Assembly (NCBI RefSeq): GCF_000611645.1
Contig: NW_014013427.1
Span: 1 to 36,129, forward strand
Reading direction: 5' to 3'
DNA from: Monoraphidium neglectum
Lineage: Eukaryota > Chlorophyta > Chlorophyceae > Sphaeropleales > Selenastraceae
DNA length: 36,129 nucleotides
In this document: in pieces, positions 1 to 12,100 of the stretch
Numbering within the stretch: position 1 is the first letter of the stretch
How the letters are laid out: every line of letters begins with the position of its first letter
The notes under the pieces: model-generated
What the model was told of the DNA's origin: nothing
Databases searched by the model: none
Seen by the model: the letters and a program-made list of their open reading frames with translations, nothing else
Made by a program: the position numbers and the translations under genes

Positions 1-560
1 GCCGCGTCTTGGCCGGGTTGCCGCTTCTGGAGCCGTCCTGGCTTTTGTTTGGGGTTATTGTGGGGTGCAGGGAAAGGTGGGGGGGAAGTCGGGGCGATGG
101 TGCGAGCGCAGGGGGTGTGGTGTGGGGGGGAGGTGGGCATTTGAGGGGGTTTGGCCTGGGCGATTTGGCCTGGCAGGCTTGATTTTTGTAGATGTTTGTG
201 GCGGAGAGTGTTCTTGCATTGTTGCACAAGAGTAGATGGGAGGCTGCTGTGGGTGACGGGGGTTCGCCATGGTGTGTCGGCGCATGCCAGGATTTGGGGG
301 GGGGGGCATGTGATAAGGGGTTTGGCAAGTGGGAAGGCTAGGACCAAACGGAGGGGTGCTGTATTTCCACAAAGCAATGACAGATGCACCTCTAGTCATT
401 CTGTGATGCAGCGGCCCAAAGCTGCCAGCATAAGTGGAAACCGTAAGGCCTGCCCCCTGCAGCCAGCAGCTCCCCATTATAGGCAGCTCCCTTATTGTGT
501 CAGACCGCCTGCTGCAGTTGCCCCCAACCTTGACCACACCCGCCCTCTCTCCCTCCCCAG
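1..560 (+). other. Intron (or upstream part) of the dynein heavy chain gene
   Basis: No dynein-like reading frame is visible here. The stretch ends in a pyrimidine-rich run and CCCCAG directly before the first recognisable dynein exon at 561, so it is best read as the 3' part of an intron. The residues expected just upstream in dynein heavy chains (the end of the AAA5 region) are absent, so the preceding exon lies outside the window. Open frames on both strands in this stretch look like GC-driven noise. Confidence 0.6.
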
Positions 561-3500
561 GTGACCTCCAACGAGGTTGCTGCGCGCATGGCCGAGGCGG
601 AGGCCACGGAACGAGACATTGACGCGGCGCGCGAGGGGTACCGCCCCGTGGCGCGCCGCGGGGCGCTGCTGTTCTTTGCCATCAGCGAGCTGGCTGGGGT
701 TGACCCGATGTACCAATACAGCCTGGGGTGGTTCAGAGCGCTGTTCGTGCGCGGCATGGAGGAGACGCCAAAGGTGTGTGTGTGTGTGTGTGTGTGCGTG
801 CATGTGCGTGCGTGTGTGTGTTTGTGTGTGTGTGTGCGCGTGTGTGTGTATGTGTGTGTGTCTGTCCGCTTGCTCGCTTCATGTATGTGCTGTGGGTGGT
901 GTGTGTACGTGTGTGGTGTGTGCGCACAACAGAGGGTCTGTGAAGGGTCAGGGCTCCAACATTCGTGCAAGCTTGGGGGTGGGGGTTGCCATACGCGTGC
1001 ATGAGAGGCGGACGCGTCGATCAGATGACGAAAGCTGTCGTGGGAAGCTTCTTGCTATGGTAGCAGTTGGGTTGTTGCGATCAGGTGACGACCTTTATGG
1101 TAAGCGAGATGGCATCACCACCGCCCCGCCAAATGCGGCCCACCGGCCGTGCGAAGGCCGACAGCGTGGACGCGCGCGGCGCCGCCCTGAACGAGGCGTT
1201 CACCTTCTCCCTGTTTGAGAACGTGTGCCGGTCCCTGTTTGAGCGCCACAAGCTCATGTTCTCGTTCATGCTGGCCGTCAAGGTGCGTGGGGGGGGGCTC
1301 AGGGGTGTGGAATCAATTGCAATGGCATGGCACCAGGAAACTCACCCTGGCGACACACGCTGGACACGTGGCTGAAGATACGATAAATGCAGTCCAATGA
1401 CACACCCCTGTGTGCGCTCGCCCCCCAGGTGATGCAGCAGCAAGGGCGCATCGACGCAAAAGACTGGCGCTTCCTCCTTGCCGGTCCCACCGCCGCCCCG
1501 GCCCGCACCCCCGGCGCCGGCGCCGCCGAGGCGCCGCCGCCGCCGCCAGCCAACCCCGGGGCGGGCTGGCTGACCAACAAGTCTTGGGGCGAGGTGCTGG
1601 CGCTGGACGCGCTGCCGGCCTTTTCTGGGTTTGCGCAGCACGTGGCGGAGTGTGAGGAGCATTACCACGCCCTCTTCGACAGCGCACAGGTGGGGCGTGG
1701 TGCCCCCGCTGAGGCCTGTGGATGCAGCCTGTGGATACAGCCAGTTTACACGGTGACTGGCTTGCTGTACCCTGCATTGGAAGCTTCCTGTCAGCTTAGT
1801 CATCTGACCTGATCACGCAAGTTCTGTGCAAGTGGCAGTGTGCGCCTCAAAACATGAAACTTTCAATCGTAATTGCAACCGTGCTGCAGGCCCACGAGCA
1901 CCCCCTGGCGGAGCCCTTCGCCTCGCGCCTCTCCAGCTACCAGCGCCTCCTGGCGCTGCGCTGCCTGCGGCCCGACAAGGTCCTGGCGGGCGCGCGGCTG
2001 TTTGTCGGGGAGGTGCTGGGGCGGCGGTTCGTGGAGCCGCCGCCGTTTGACTTGGCGACGTGCTTTCGGGAGAGCGGGCCCGCGACGCCGCTGGTGTTTG
2101 TGCTGTCGCCCGGTGAGGCTTTGGAGGCGGTATGGCCGGGTCTTGCCGGCCTGACCACGCGCACAGTCACAATGACACGTCTATATGTCTCCTTGCTTCT
2201 TGTGTACCTGCTACCGTAGTCTTTCAAACCTGACACCCGGAGTATAGATCTTGATTATGGGTTTCGACGTGATCGCTGCCCAAATTCTGCAGGCGCCGAC
2301 CCCATGGCCGACCTCCTGGCGCTGGCGGAAGAAATGAAGTTTTCGAAAAAGTTCGAAAAGGTGTCGCTTGGCCAGGGCCAGGGCCCGAAGGCCGAGCGGC
2401 TGCTGGCGGCCGGCATGGAGCGCGGGCTGTGGGTGTGCCTACAGAACTGCCACCTGGCTGTCAGCTGGCTGCCCACGCTGGAGCGCATCGTGGAGGGCAT
2501 ACAGCCCGACAAGGTGGGCTTGGCACGGTCCAGCTAGCTGTGTTGCTACAAAGTTGTGGTGCATGGGTTTGGTGGGTTTGTCAGCCGTGCATGGGAATCA
2601 GGGGGTGCCGCTGAAGCCTGCAGCCAGCCGGCGCTGTGCGCCTCAAGGCGCTCAACCGCCTTGATAACGTTCGCTTTCACCAATCTCGGCATTACCCAAG
2701 CCTTGCCTACTCACCCCTCAGTCTGGCCAGGCCCACAAACGTTCACACCTATGCACGTGTGCAGCACACACACAAGCTCACCGGCCCACGCGCCACCGCC
2801 GACACACCCACGCTCCACCCAACCGCCACCCTCCCCCAAAGGTCCACAAAGACTTCAGGCTGTGGCTCACCAGCGCACCCAGCCCGGCCTTCCCGGCGTC
2901 AATCCTCCAGGTGGGCGGGGATGCCAAAGGGGCCGCCGGCGCAACGCTCGATGACGCCACCCGGCCTCCGGCTTCGCGCCGCCCAGCCGCGCGCCCTGCC
3001 ACCAACGAGCCTTTGCGGAGCATGCGACCCCCTCTCCGGCGGCACCCCAAGTGTTGGCCGCAAACTTGCTCCTCTGAATCGGCAGGAGGGCGTGAAGATG
3101 AGCCTGGAGCCGCCGGCCGGCCTGAAGGCCAACCTGCTGCGACAGTACAACAGGTGGGGGTAGGGGTTGGGGTGAGACTTGGGGCAACCAGCCGGCAGGC
3201 CGCCAAGGCGGCTTCGTGCTCTTGTTTGGTGTGCATAACAATACGTCAAGTCAGGACCACTGCTCGTCCAAAGCCGCTGTGGATCACAGAGCGGTCGTAA
3301 GGCCGGCTGCCGATGCTCTTTTTCCAGACGGCAACCCCCTGAACGCCCCGAAAAAACCTCTCCGTGGCAGGTTCTCGGAGCAGTACCTGGCCGGCAGCAG
3401 CCGGCCCCTGGAGTGGCGCCGCCTGCTGTTTGGCATGTGCCTCTTCCACGCGGTGGTGCAGGACAGGCGCAAGTTTGGGCCGCTGGGCTGGAACATACGG

Positions 3501-6500
3501 TGGGGCCCGCCGGCAGAGTGCTGCCAGCCAAAGCCCTGCGGCGCGCCATAGCGAGGGCGAGAGCCGCCGGGGTCGCGACGCTGCGGCGGCCCGCGAGGCG
3601 TGGATTCCTGCTGGCCGAAAATAAGTTGATGGCACAAACCCCACTTCTTTACAATCGCCCATCCACACACGCAAGCGCCCGCCGGCACTCGCGTGCACCT
3701 CCCTCCCCCTCTCCACACACACTTCTTATGTCACCCCTCATGAATGCGCGTGCAGCTACGACTTCACGGATGGGGACCTGTCTGTGAGCCTGGCTCAGAT
3801 GAGGGAGTTCCTGGAGGAGGCAAAAGACCAGGTGAGGCCCTCCCCCCTTGACTGCGACAGGATGCCGCATGCTAGGAAGATCCCCAAGCGCATCCCATCA
3901 CCTGAACAGCCCGAAGGCAGCTTGTTTGCGCGCGAAGCAGCAGCAGCCGTACTATCGGCCGTCCGCATCCGCAGCAGAAAAACCAGCCGCACTACCCGCC
4001 CCTCCGCGCCGCCCGGAACGCTCGCTCGAAACAACCGTTTAGATGCTTGGCGTTGCGTCCGACGCTGGCGTCTGCACATCTGAAACGGCCCTTCAAACAG
4101 CTCGACACAACCTGAATCCCGCACACTCTTTTCTTTTGAAATCCGCAAGCCGCTCACTGCTTGATTCGAGACCCGCATCCGCACCCCCGTCAAACCGCCC
4201 CAGGTGCCGTACAAGGTGCTGCGCTTCCTCTTCACTGAGATCAACTACGGCGGCAGGGTCACAGACGCCCAGGACCGCCGCCTCATCAACGCCCTGGTGG
4301 AGGGCTTCTGCGGCCCCAAGGCGAGGGGAGGGGGAAAGGGACGGACTTCAATGAGCAGTGCTGCGTGAAAAGAGCCTTGTGTCACGTGGTCATGAGGCGT
4401 CCTCATGCGCCAAACGATCTCCTGGGGTTGAAATTCTGCTTGTCGCATCGCCCCAACAGCGACTGTCAGCTGGGGGTTGCACCTGCTGGGGCCTGGTACA
4501 GTTGTGTGTGGTTGCAAATGTCGAAGCAAGGCAGCTGTGCCTGCTAAGGCCGGGCTGATGGTGTGTCTGCCTGGCTTCCATGCACCAGGTGCTGGAGGAG
4601 GGTTACGCCTTCTCACCCGGCGGCACCTACGCCACACCCGGCTGCGAGACGGTAAAGGAGGTGCGTATTGCTTGCCAAACAGCGATGGCGGATGGCAGGT
4701 GGATAATGGCGCATGGCGAAGGAGTTATGCATAGATGAGAGGGCACTCATGCGCGCACACGAACGGGGCCGAATCACCCGACTGACCCGCCGCACCCGTG
4801 TGAGCGTTTTTTGGACCCAGGTTCACCTTGTTTTGGCGTCCCGTGCGAGACCGCTTCCTGTCACTTCCCGCGTCACGGCCCGTCCTGCCCTCCACCGCAG
4901 TTTGTGGAGCACATCTCCTCCTACCCCCTGGCCCCCTCCCCCGACATCTTTGGCCTCCACGACAACGCTGACATCACATGCGAACAGGTGACAGCAGGGG
5001 AATAGGACAAAGGGAGCCATAGTATGCGCACCAAAGCCGCCCCTGAGCTGACCTCACCTGCGAAGAGGTGACAGGACAGAGAAACAATAGCATGCGCGCC
5101 AAACCCTTAGGTCAAGCCAGCGCCTCAATGCAGTTCGCTACCGGTGTTTGGGGCCCCATTGACGGGCGTTAGGCCTAGTCCCAGGCCATTTGTGGGCCAG
5201 GGGCGGCGCCCACCCCCCAGTATAGTCAGATGGATTGCGGTTTGCAAATTGTGGTCGCCTGTCGCACGTCGCACTCGACCAAGGCGCCCTCATTCCTCGC
5301 CGCCACCCCCGCGGCTGCCTGCAGGCCGAGTCCTATGGGATGCTGGGCTCCCTGCTGGCGCTGCAGCCGCGCGCGTCCGGCGGCGGCGGCGGCGAGAGCC
5401 AAGAGGACGCCATAGCGCGCATAGCAAACGGGATCCTGGAGACGGTGGGCGATGAGTCGTGCTTTGGAGGGCTCGGGTGACGGGGAGCTTTTGCGTCGGG
5501 ACACATGGCCGGTGACTCTGCTTACTACACCATTGGCGGCTCTAACGGGGGGGGGCCTTGAGGTGGCTTCACGGCAGAGGCGCATAACTTGATGGAGCAG
5601 AGCGCGCTACACATATGCATCAGATGGGTTATCAACCACACTGCCAACGCGTTTGAAACAATAGTCCTGCCTTCAAGAAGCAACTGACTGTGTGATTATG
5701 CGATGCCATGCCCATTGCTTTCATCGACCCCCTCGTCGCAGCTGCCGGCCTCCTTTGACCTGGATGCGGTGGCGGCCGCATACCCCACGTCCCACGCCGA
5801 GTCCATGAACACCGTGCTGCTGCAGGAGTGCATCCGGTGGGTGGCCGGACGGGGCTGCCTGTTGCAAACCTCAGATACCTTATGCCAAAACTGCAGATCG
5901 GGGCGAGTCCGCGCAGTCCTGATCGGGGACACGGCAACCAACCTGCGCCATGCCGTTTGTGGGCCGTTATGCATGGAGTATAGCCTGAGAGGCCCGCAGC
6001 GGGCCCCGCTGCGTGCGTGTCGGTAGATTTTTTTCGACTGCGCAGATTGTACAAGTCTCACCAACACAATCGCCGCCGCACACATGCGCCTGATCCGCGC
6101 TCTCGCCTGACCTTTCGACCTGCACCCCACCCCGGGCCCCCCAGGTACAACGCGCTGCTGGAGGTGGTGCGGGGCAGCCTGCAGCAGGCGCTCAAGGCGC
6201 TGCGCGGCCTGGTGGTGATGAGCCCAGACCTGGAGGCCGTGGCCTACAGCCTCTACGACAACCAGGTGGGTGAAGGGGGGGGGGCTGAGGAGGAGGCTGC
6301 TACTGCTCGGGTCAGTGTTCGTTTTTTAGGACGGAGGCCGGGCGGCATGATGATGCCGATCCTGGAGGTTTTGATTTGGGTGCCGGCCTTAGGTTCCAGG
6401 GGCTTTGGCGGGGGTCAGGTTTGGGCAAAGCTAGCGGATGCGCGGTGGGCCTGTGAAAAGACTGTCATGACGAAAGCTGCATCAAACGAGGCAGGGCTTG

Positions 6501-8088
6501 CAGCGGGGCTGTGTGTGACGGCGCCGCAATGAGGCGGCCCTCCCTGGCAGGGCGCGGAGACCAAACAGGGATGGACTGCTGCGGGGACCTTCATGCCGCG
6601 CCCACATCTCGCGGCGCCTTACGATGCCACCCGCCTTCACCCCATCGCAGACGCCCGATACACCCCTCCCTCACCCGATCAGCCCCGCGCCTTCCAAACC
6701 CCAAAGATATGGTGTCACTGCAACCAACGTCCCTGAACCCCCACTACATCGGCCAACTGCCTCTCACTCAATCCCCCCCGCTCTCGACAGGTCCCCGAGG
6801 CGTGGGCGGCCAAGGCATACCCGAGCCTGAAGCCCCTGGCGGCCTGGGTGGCCGACCTGCTTGAGCGGCTGAGGTTCATAGGGGGCTGGGTGGCGCAGGG
6901 GCGGCCCGCGGTCTACTGGATATCGGGCTTCTTCTTCCCACAGGTGTGTGCGCGTGTGTGCACGCGCGCGCGCTCGCGCACACAGGCGCCAAGGGTGGGG
7001 GCGGTTGCGCCTCGTCTGTTAGGACCATTCAGTGAGTTCCCAGGCCTGGCGCCTGCAGTAGCAGCGACCCCTTGCAGAGCCCATGCTTCAGCACCGCCGC
7101 GTTGCGCACTCCCTTCGGAGGCACGATGCACTGCCGCCCCGCGTCTGTCGATCCCCCCACGCCCCGCCCCTTCCCTGTATCCCTGTGCCCCCCGCCCAAA
7201 GGCCTTCCTGACCGGCATGCTCCAGAACTTTGCGCGCCGCCACGGCCACCCCATTGATGCTGTCGCGTTTGAGCACCTGGTCATGGACTTTGGGCCGCCA
7301 GGGGGCCAGTGGGAGGCGCCAGAGGACGGCTGCTACGTGCGGGGGCTGTTCCTGGAAGGGGCGCGCTGGGACGCGGAGGCGCACGCGCTAGGTGGGCCGG
7401 CGCGGATGTGCGGGGCCTTGGCGGGGGGCTGGCGGGCAGGTGTTTGATGCCCAGGAGTCTCTCCGCGCTGGCGGGGATGCGGGGGCGCCTCTGGCCGGGA
7501 TAGGGGGGCGCACCCGCTGGGTTGGCTGCGGCGAGTGCCCCGCTGCCAGCGCGCGCTCGTCCCAAGTGCGTGCTTGCCACCCCCGGCCTGCCATCTGTTG
7601 CGCCGCGGCTTCTCCGGCGGCGCCCCGTGCTTTGCCCCTCCCCAGTTTGCAAACTCAGCAAGCCACACCCCCAACCCCACCTCAGCCTTCCCCTTACCCA
7701 GCCCAGCAAAGCCCGCCCCCACTTCCCCACCCCAACCAAAGACTCAACCCACCTCGCCCCGACCCACCGCGTGCCCCCCACCCCTCCCCAAGCCGAGTCG
7801 CGCCCCAAGGAGCTGTACACACAGATGCCCGTCCTCTGGCTGCGCCCCCGCCACACCCGTGGCGCCACCGCCGCCGCCGCCAACGCCACCGCCGCCGCGC
7901 CGGCCCCTGCCGCTGCGGCGCGCGGCTACGAGTGCCCCCTGTACAAGACCGTGCAGCGCGCCGGCACGGTGTCGACCACCGGCCACTCCACCAACTTTGT
8001 CATGAGCGTCGACCTGGATGGGGGCGGCCGGCCGGCAGGGCACTGGGTCGCGCGCGGCGTCGCGCTGTTTGCGGCGCTGCCCTTCTGA
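561..8088 (+). CDS. Axonemal dynein heavy chain, C-terminal part (inner-arm, single-headed type)
   Basis: Motor subunit of a flagellar dynein: ATP-driven sliding of axonemal microtubules. Eighteen exons: 561-773, 1157-1282, 1429-1689, 1890-2112, 2293-2513, 2842-2910, 3086-3153, 3371-3499, 3756-3831, 4204-4320, 4589-4660, 4901-4987, 5325-5444, 5742-5836, 6145-6265, 6791-6943, 7202-7391, 7793-8088. They sum to 2,637 nt (878 residues plus TGA) with consistent phases. Visible landmarks are the MYQYSL motif after AAA5, [19 protein letters not shown] (residues 299-306), [13 protein letters not shown] (321-332), [51 protein letters not shown] and [10 protein letters not shown] (from 841). These cover AAA6 and the C-terminal domain. 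Family knowledge: spacing and wording resemble the DNAH3/7/12 group of inner-arm dyneins. The stalk, AAA1-4 and tail are outside the window. Weak points are the acceptor at 1157 (AAG, poor pyrimidine tract) and a GC donor at 4321. Introns longer than 300 bases hold no other gene. Confidence 0.93.
774..862 (+). repeat. (TG)n microsatellite at an intron 5' end
   Basis: Almost uninterrupted TG dinucleotides with a few CG and CA steps begin exactly at the splice donor of the first visible dynein exon (AAG then GTGTGTG). The donor GT is therefore the first unit of the repeat. Alternating purine-pyrimidine sequence of this kind can adopt Z-DNA and, in RNA, gives a GU-rich tract. Confidence 0.9.
4321..4588 (+). 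other. GC-AG intron in the dynein gene
   Basis: The exon ending at 4320 (GGCTTCTGCGGCCCCAAG) is followed by GCGAGG rather than GT. The next exon begins after CACCAG at 4589 and continues the dynein sequence in phase ([12 protein letters not shown]). No GT near 4320 keeps the frame and the conserved residues. GC-AG is the commonest non-canonical U2-type intron class. Confidence 0.75.
4967..5108 (+). repeat. Degenerate tandem duplication of an exon end and its splice donor
   Basis: The segment 4967 to about 5038 covers the last codons of the dynein exon ending at 4987 and the first part of the intron. A diverged second copy runs from 5048 to about 5108. Both hold GCTGAC.TCAC.TGCGAA.AG, then GTGACAG, a purine-rich middle and ATAG.ATGCGC.CCAAA. 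The second copy would encode ADLTCEE before its own GTGACA donor, against ADITCEQ in the real exon. It lies inside the intron and has no matching acceptor, so it is probably not used. Confidence 0.7.
6944..6984 (+). repeat. GT/GC alternating tract at an intron 5' end
   Basis: The intron after the dynein exon ending at 6943 opens with alternating GT, GC and CA dinucleotides for about 40 bases. This is a second case in the gene where the donor is embedded in alternating purine-pyrimidine sequence. Confidence 0.8.
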
Positions 8089-9100
8089 GCTGCGTGAGCG
8101 GAGCCGCGTCGGTGCACGGTGGTTGGGAGGTGCTGCTGGGCTTTGTTGGGCCCTTGCTTGCCCTCGGTGTGCTGGTGGGTTGTGGTCGCCCGCTACACAC
8201 ATATTCACATGCCTGTGTGGACGGTTGTTAGGTCGACACCTTTGCTAGCCCGCTCGCACGTGTCAAACCGCTGCAAGTGCGCTGGGCACATACGCAAAAG
8301 GGCTGTAATATTGTGCACTGAGCTCCTGTCAGGTCCTTTCTCCTAGCGGCTGGGCTCATGAGCAGGGCTAATAGATAAAGAGAGGGGAGCGTGGTGAGCC
8401 GGCCACAGCTGTGTGGAAACATGTACTGCACTGCTCAGGCCACGCCAGAGCGGCATGCTGCGCCAGCTCTCTCGCTTGCTTAAAGGCTGCGAGCAAGTGC
8501 GGATACCAGAGGGTCGGCCGGGACGAGCAAGCTTCCACTGTCAGCAGGCCAGGCGTCACCACATAGCCAGCATTGGGGATGCGAGGGCAAGTCTTCGGTA
8601 GCCCAGCCCGAAGCTGCCAAGCAACTACTGCTTGCTGTGAACGTATAATACAGGGGCCTCAAGCGCTTACTTGCTCGTCACACTGGCAACGCCGAGTAAG
8701 CCAATCCAAGCTGCTTGATCCCAACAAATTCCAATGGAAGGCGCTGCAAACAAGCAGCGCTGCCAAGGAAGGCCGGGGCCGACACGCTTGCAGGTGGCTG
8801 ACATCACGTGGGTTGCAAGCAAAAAATAGGCGGTCGAGCATTGGTGGGCTCAGGCCTTGCCATGTGTGTTGCGGCAGCCCACGATCATTGCTCGACAGGG
8901 GCAATGCCAGGCTGGGTGTGCGCCGGCGCTGTGTACGCATGATGCGAAGGATCGGGGATCCAGGTCGCAAGGCAAGGAATAGCTGGGACACGCGGGCATG
9001 TCCAACACACACCACGCACGTGGTCAAGCGGCAGACAGCGGGCCAGCGCAGCCTGCTGGCTGTGCCGGCCTGGAAGCTGCCTGGAGCTGCGCATCAGTAA
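8089..9100. other. Convergent intergenic region between the dynein and otubain genes
   Basis: The region lies between the dynein stop (8088, plus) and the otubain stop (9101, minus). It should contain both 3' UTRs. I see no exon-like frame, RNA gene or repeat in it beyond the TGTAA motif at 8304. No TGTAA was found on the minus strand for the otubain transcript. Confidence 0.7.
8304..8308 (+). promoter_or_regulatory. Candidate polyadenylation signal TGTAA (dynein)
   Basis: TGTAA occurs 216 bases after the dynein stop codon on the coding strand. TGTAA is the established polyadenylation signal of chlorophyte algae. Assignment rests on motif and position only. Confidence 0.5.
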
Positions 9101-12100
9101 TCAGGAGGCCACCAGCTTGGGATCTGTCAGAGGGTTGGTTCGGGGTGCAAATGGATCAGCAGACGGGCCGACAAAACCTACCACTTGGCACAGCCTGCAT
9201 GGCTAAAGGGATGGGGCAGGCGGGGCCGCTGCGTGCATGTGGCGGCTGGGAAGGTCAGCTGCACAGTGGCCGCAACGCGGCAGGGCAGGCGGCGTCGGGG
9301 CCCTTGCCGGGCGTGCAGACATATTGGACGGGTGCCAACACGCCTGCCCCGCCCTGCCGTGGGGATAATCAAACCCCAAACACGCCCCTACCCGGAAAAA
9401 TGGACTCACATGCCACATCGTAGTGCCCGGGGCGGTACAGCAAGTGCACGCTCGGCTTCCGCCCGCCCGCCGCGCCGCCGGCACCGCCGCTGCCCGCTGC
9501 GGCCGCGAGAGCGCCGGCGCCGTCTGGGCTGGGCTCGAAGCGGTGCACCTCGCACTCTGCGCCGCCGCTGCCGCCGCCGCCGGCGCCGCCCAGGCCGCGC
9601 TCGTGGCTGTCCAAGTAGACTATGGTTATGGGCACCTTGGGGGTGGTTGGGTGGGTGGTTGAGTGGGGTCTTATTGAAGTGGGGCAGGGCGCAGGGTGCA
9701 ATGCTTGGAGGGCAGACCGGGTGGGCGGGAGGGGAAGGGGAAACCGGGTGGGTTGGTGGGATGCACTTCCAAGGAACCACGGCCGACCCCAGCTGCCCAG
9801 CACCTCCAGGTCGTTGAACCCCATCACACGCGATGCTGTGCAATGCCATTCCACGCACAGAGAGGGCAGTCGCCTATCCATCGTCCGCGCTGCACCTGTG
9901 GGCAGCCTGCTGATCACCGGCTGCCAGGCACGCGCGCCGCCGCTGAATGGCAGGCGTGCTCATTGCAATGCAGGGACCCAGGTGTTGCGCAGTCACCCCT
10001 GGGCCACGGTTACCCCCTGCGCCTCGCAGGCCTTGGCAACCAAGCCACCTTCCTGCAGCTTCCTTTGTCACCCACAACATCCCCCTTGCTCCCCTTCAAA
10101 CTCGCATGCCAACCTGCATGCGCTCACGCACACAGCAGCACGAGCACATGCACACAACACAACACACACACACACGCGCGCGCCCCAATGCATGAACACA
10201 CACGCCCTGCTCACCTGCAGTGCGTCGCAGAGTGCCTGCGCGTGCAGGTGGTCGCTCTCCTCAGCCATTGGCTCCACAAAGCGCCGGCAAAAGTCCGGCA
10301 CATCCATGTCCGCCACACCCTGCGGTGTGCGTTGGGGGGGCCCGGGGATGAGGCAGGGCGGGGAGCCGGCAAGACAGGGGGGATGTGCTTCTCCGACGCT
10401 GCTGTCACCCGCACGCGCCCAGAGTGCATGGGTGCTGCCTTCACGTGGTGCGTGGCTGGTGTCAAGCGCCGTCCGACGACAATTGCCCGGCCCCCACCCC
10501 ACCCACCATCCGGCAGGCACCACGCCTCAGTAAAAGCACCCTTCCCATCCCGAAACATCTGTGTTCTCGAGGCCCCCTCCCTCCTTCACGCCCCCCCTCG
10601 GCCAGCTCTAGATGACCCCCCTCCCCAGCCCCTTGCTTTGCCCCCTAACCGACCCTCCCTGCCCACCAGCACGAAGGGCGCAAAGTGCTCCTGCCGCGCC
10701 TGGATCTCCGCGCTGGTGACGAACCGCATGAGCATGACGATCATGTTGCTGACCGTGTCGTCCCGGAAGTTGGCCAGGAGGGTGCCCATGTCGGCGCCCT
10801 GGCCGGGCACGGCCGCGCCCACGCAGATCGCGTTGACCTTTGGAGGGGGTAGGGTGGAAGATGGTAGCTTTGAAATCATACGATAGGCCAGAACAAGTAT
10901 AATTGAATAGGAGGAAACAGGATGGGTTGGGATGCTTCAAGTAGGCCGGCCGTGGCGGCCTGCTTTGTGCGCAGGGCTGCTCAAGGAGAGGGAGGGGACG
11001 CCAAGTAGGGGCACGGGGCTCGCCTGGGGGGAGGGTGGGGGGTGCTCACGGATGAATGGTGCGTGGAAAACGGCGCAAGCGGCAGACGGTGGGCCGTGCG
11101 GCACAACTCCTGGCTTCTTCAACAACCCCCAACCGCGTCGGGCCACTCGCGCCGGGCTTGGAAGTGACGATGAAAGCCCTGGAAACATCCCTGGTTGCGA
11201 ATCCCTCTGACCCCCACACACGACCAGGCAGACGCGCGAGTCGCAGGCCTGATGCACGCCGAGTGACATCATGATGACGTCATCACGGCCCCACCTGCCC
11301 GACCAGCATGTCCAGGGCGTCCTCGAACACCATTGGGTCGAACCCCGCCCCCACCATCCGCTGCTTGCACGCGTCAAGTGTGTGCAAGAACCTGGCCGCG
11401 GCGGCGTGGCAGTGCAGGGGAAGGTAAGGCGCGCTTGATTGTGAGCCAGGGAGGTGTCGCAGCGGCCCTCGTTGGGACGGCCTGACCAACCGGGCGGGGC
11501 TCCGCTGCCTGCGTATCCGCGTAGCAGCCGAGGCGGCGGCCGCGAAACATGTTTCTGCTGCACGTCCTGTGAACCAGATTGTTCCGCGGTTGACAACCCA
11601 TGTTGGACTGCGATCATGACCACTCAACCTCGACAACGGCCAAGTGCAACCGCCCGCACTTTTGGCACTCTGCGTCGGCGTCGTTCACGAGCAGCCACTC
11701 CAGCAGGCCAAAAGCAGTGGCGCGAAAGAAGCAGTTGCCGTCGGAGCGAACGCGGCGGATGCCACCGTAGCGCGCCATGAGGGCACGGATTTTCGACACA
11801 AAAACAGGGTAGGAGCGGTAGTCTGACATTCATAGAAAGGGCGGGTGTGGCAGGGGTGGCATCGCAGTTGTGTTCACAACAGCGGGCGCAACGTGTGCAT
11901 GCAGTGTGCGCTGCCTGTGTGCCATTCATGTGGGCTCCGCAAAAGCTGCAGCTTCTCGCATGGCGCTCTGTGCAGCCCGTCCAGCTTCCCGCCGCCTTTC
12001 CCCCGCCAAAATACAGCCGGGCCGCTGCAATGAGCAGACAGCCTGCCGGCCATCGCGCATGCTGACCGTGCCGCAGGGACGTGACCGTCGTGGCCGGGGC

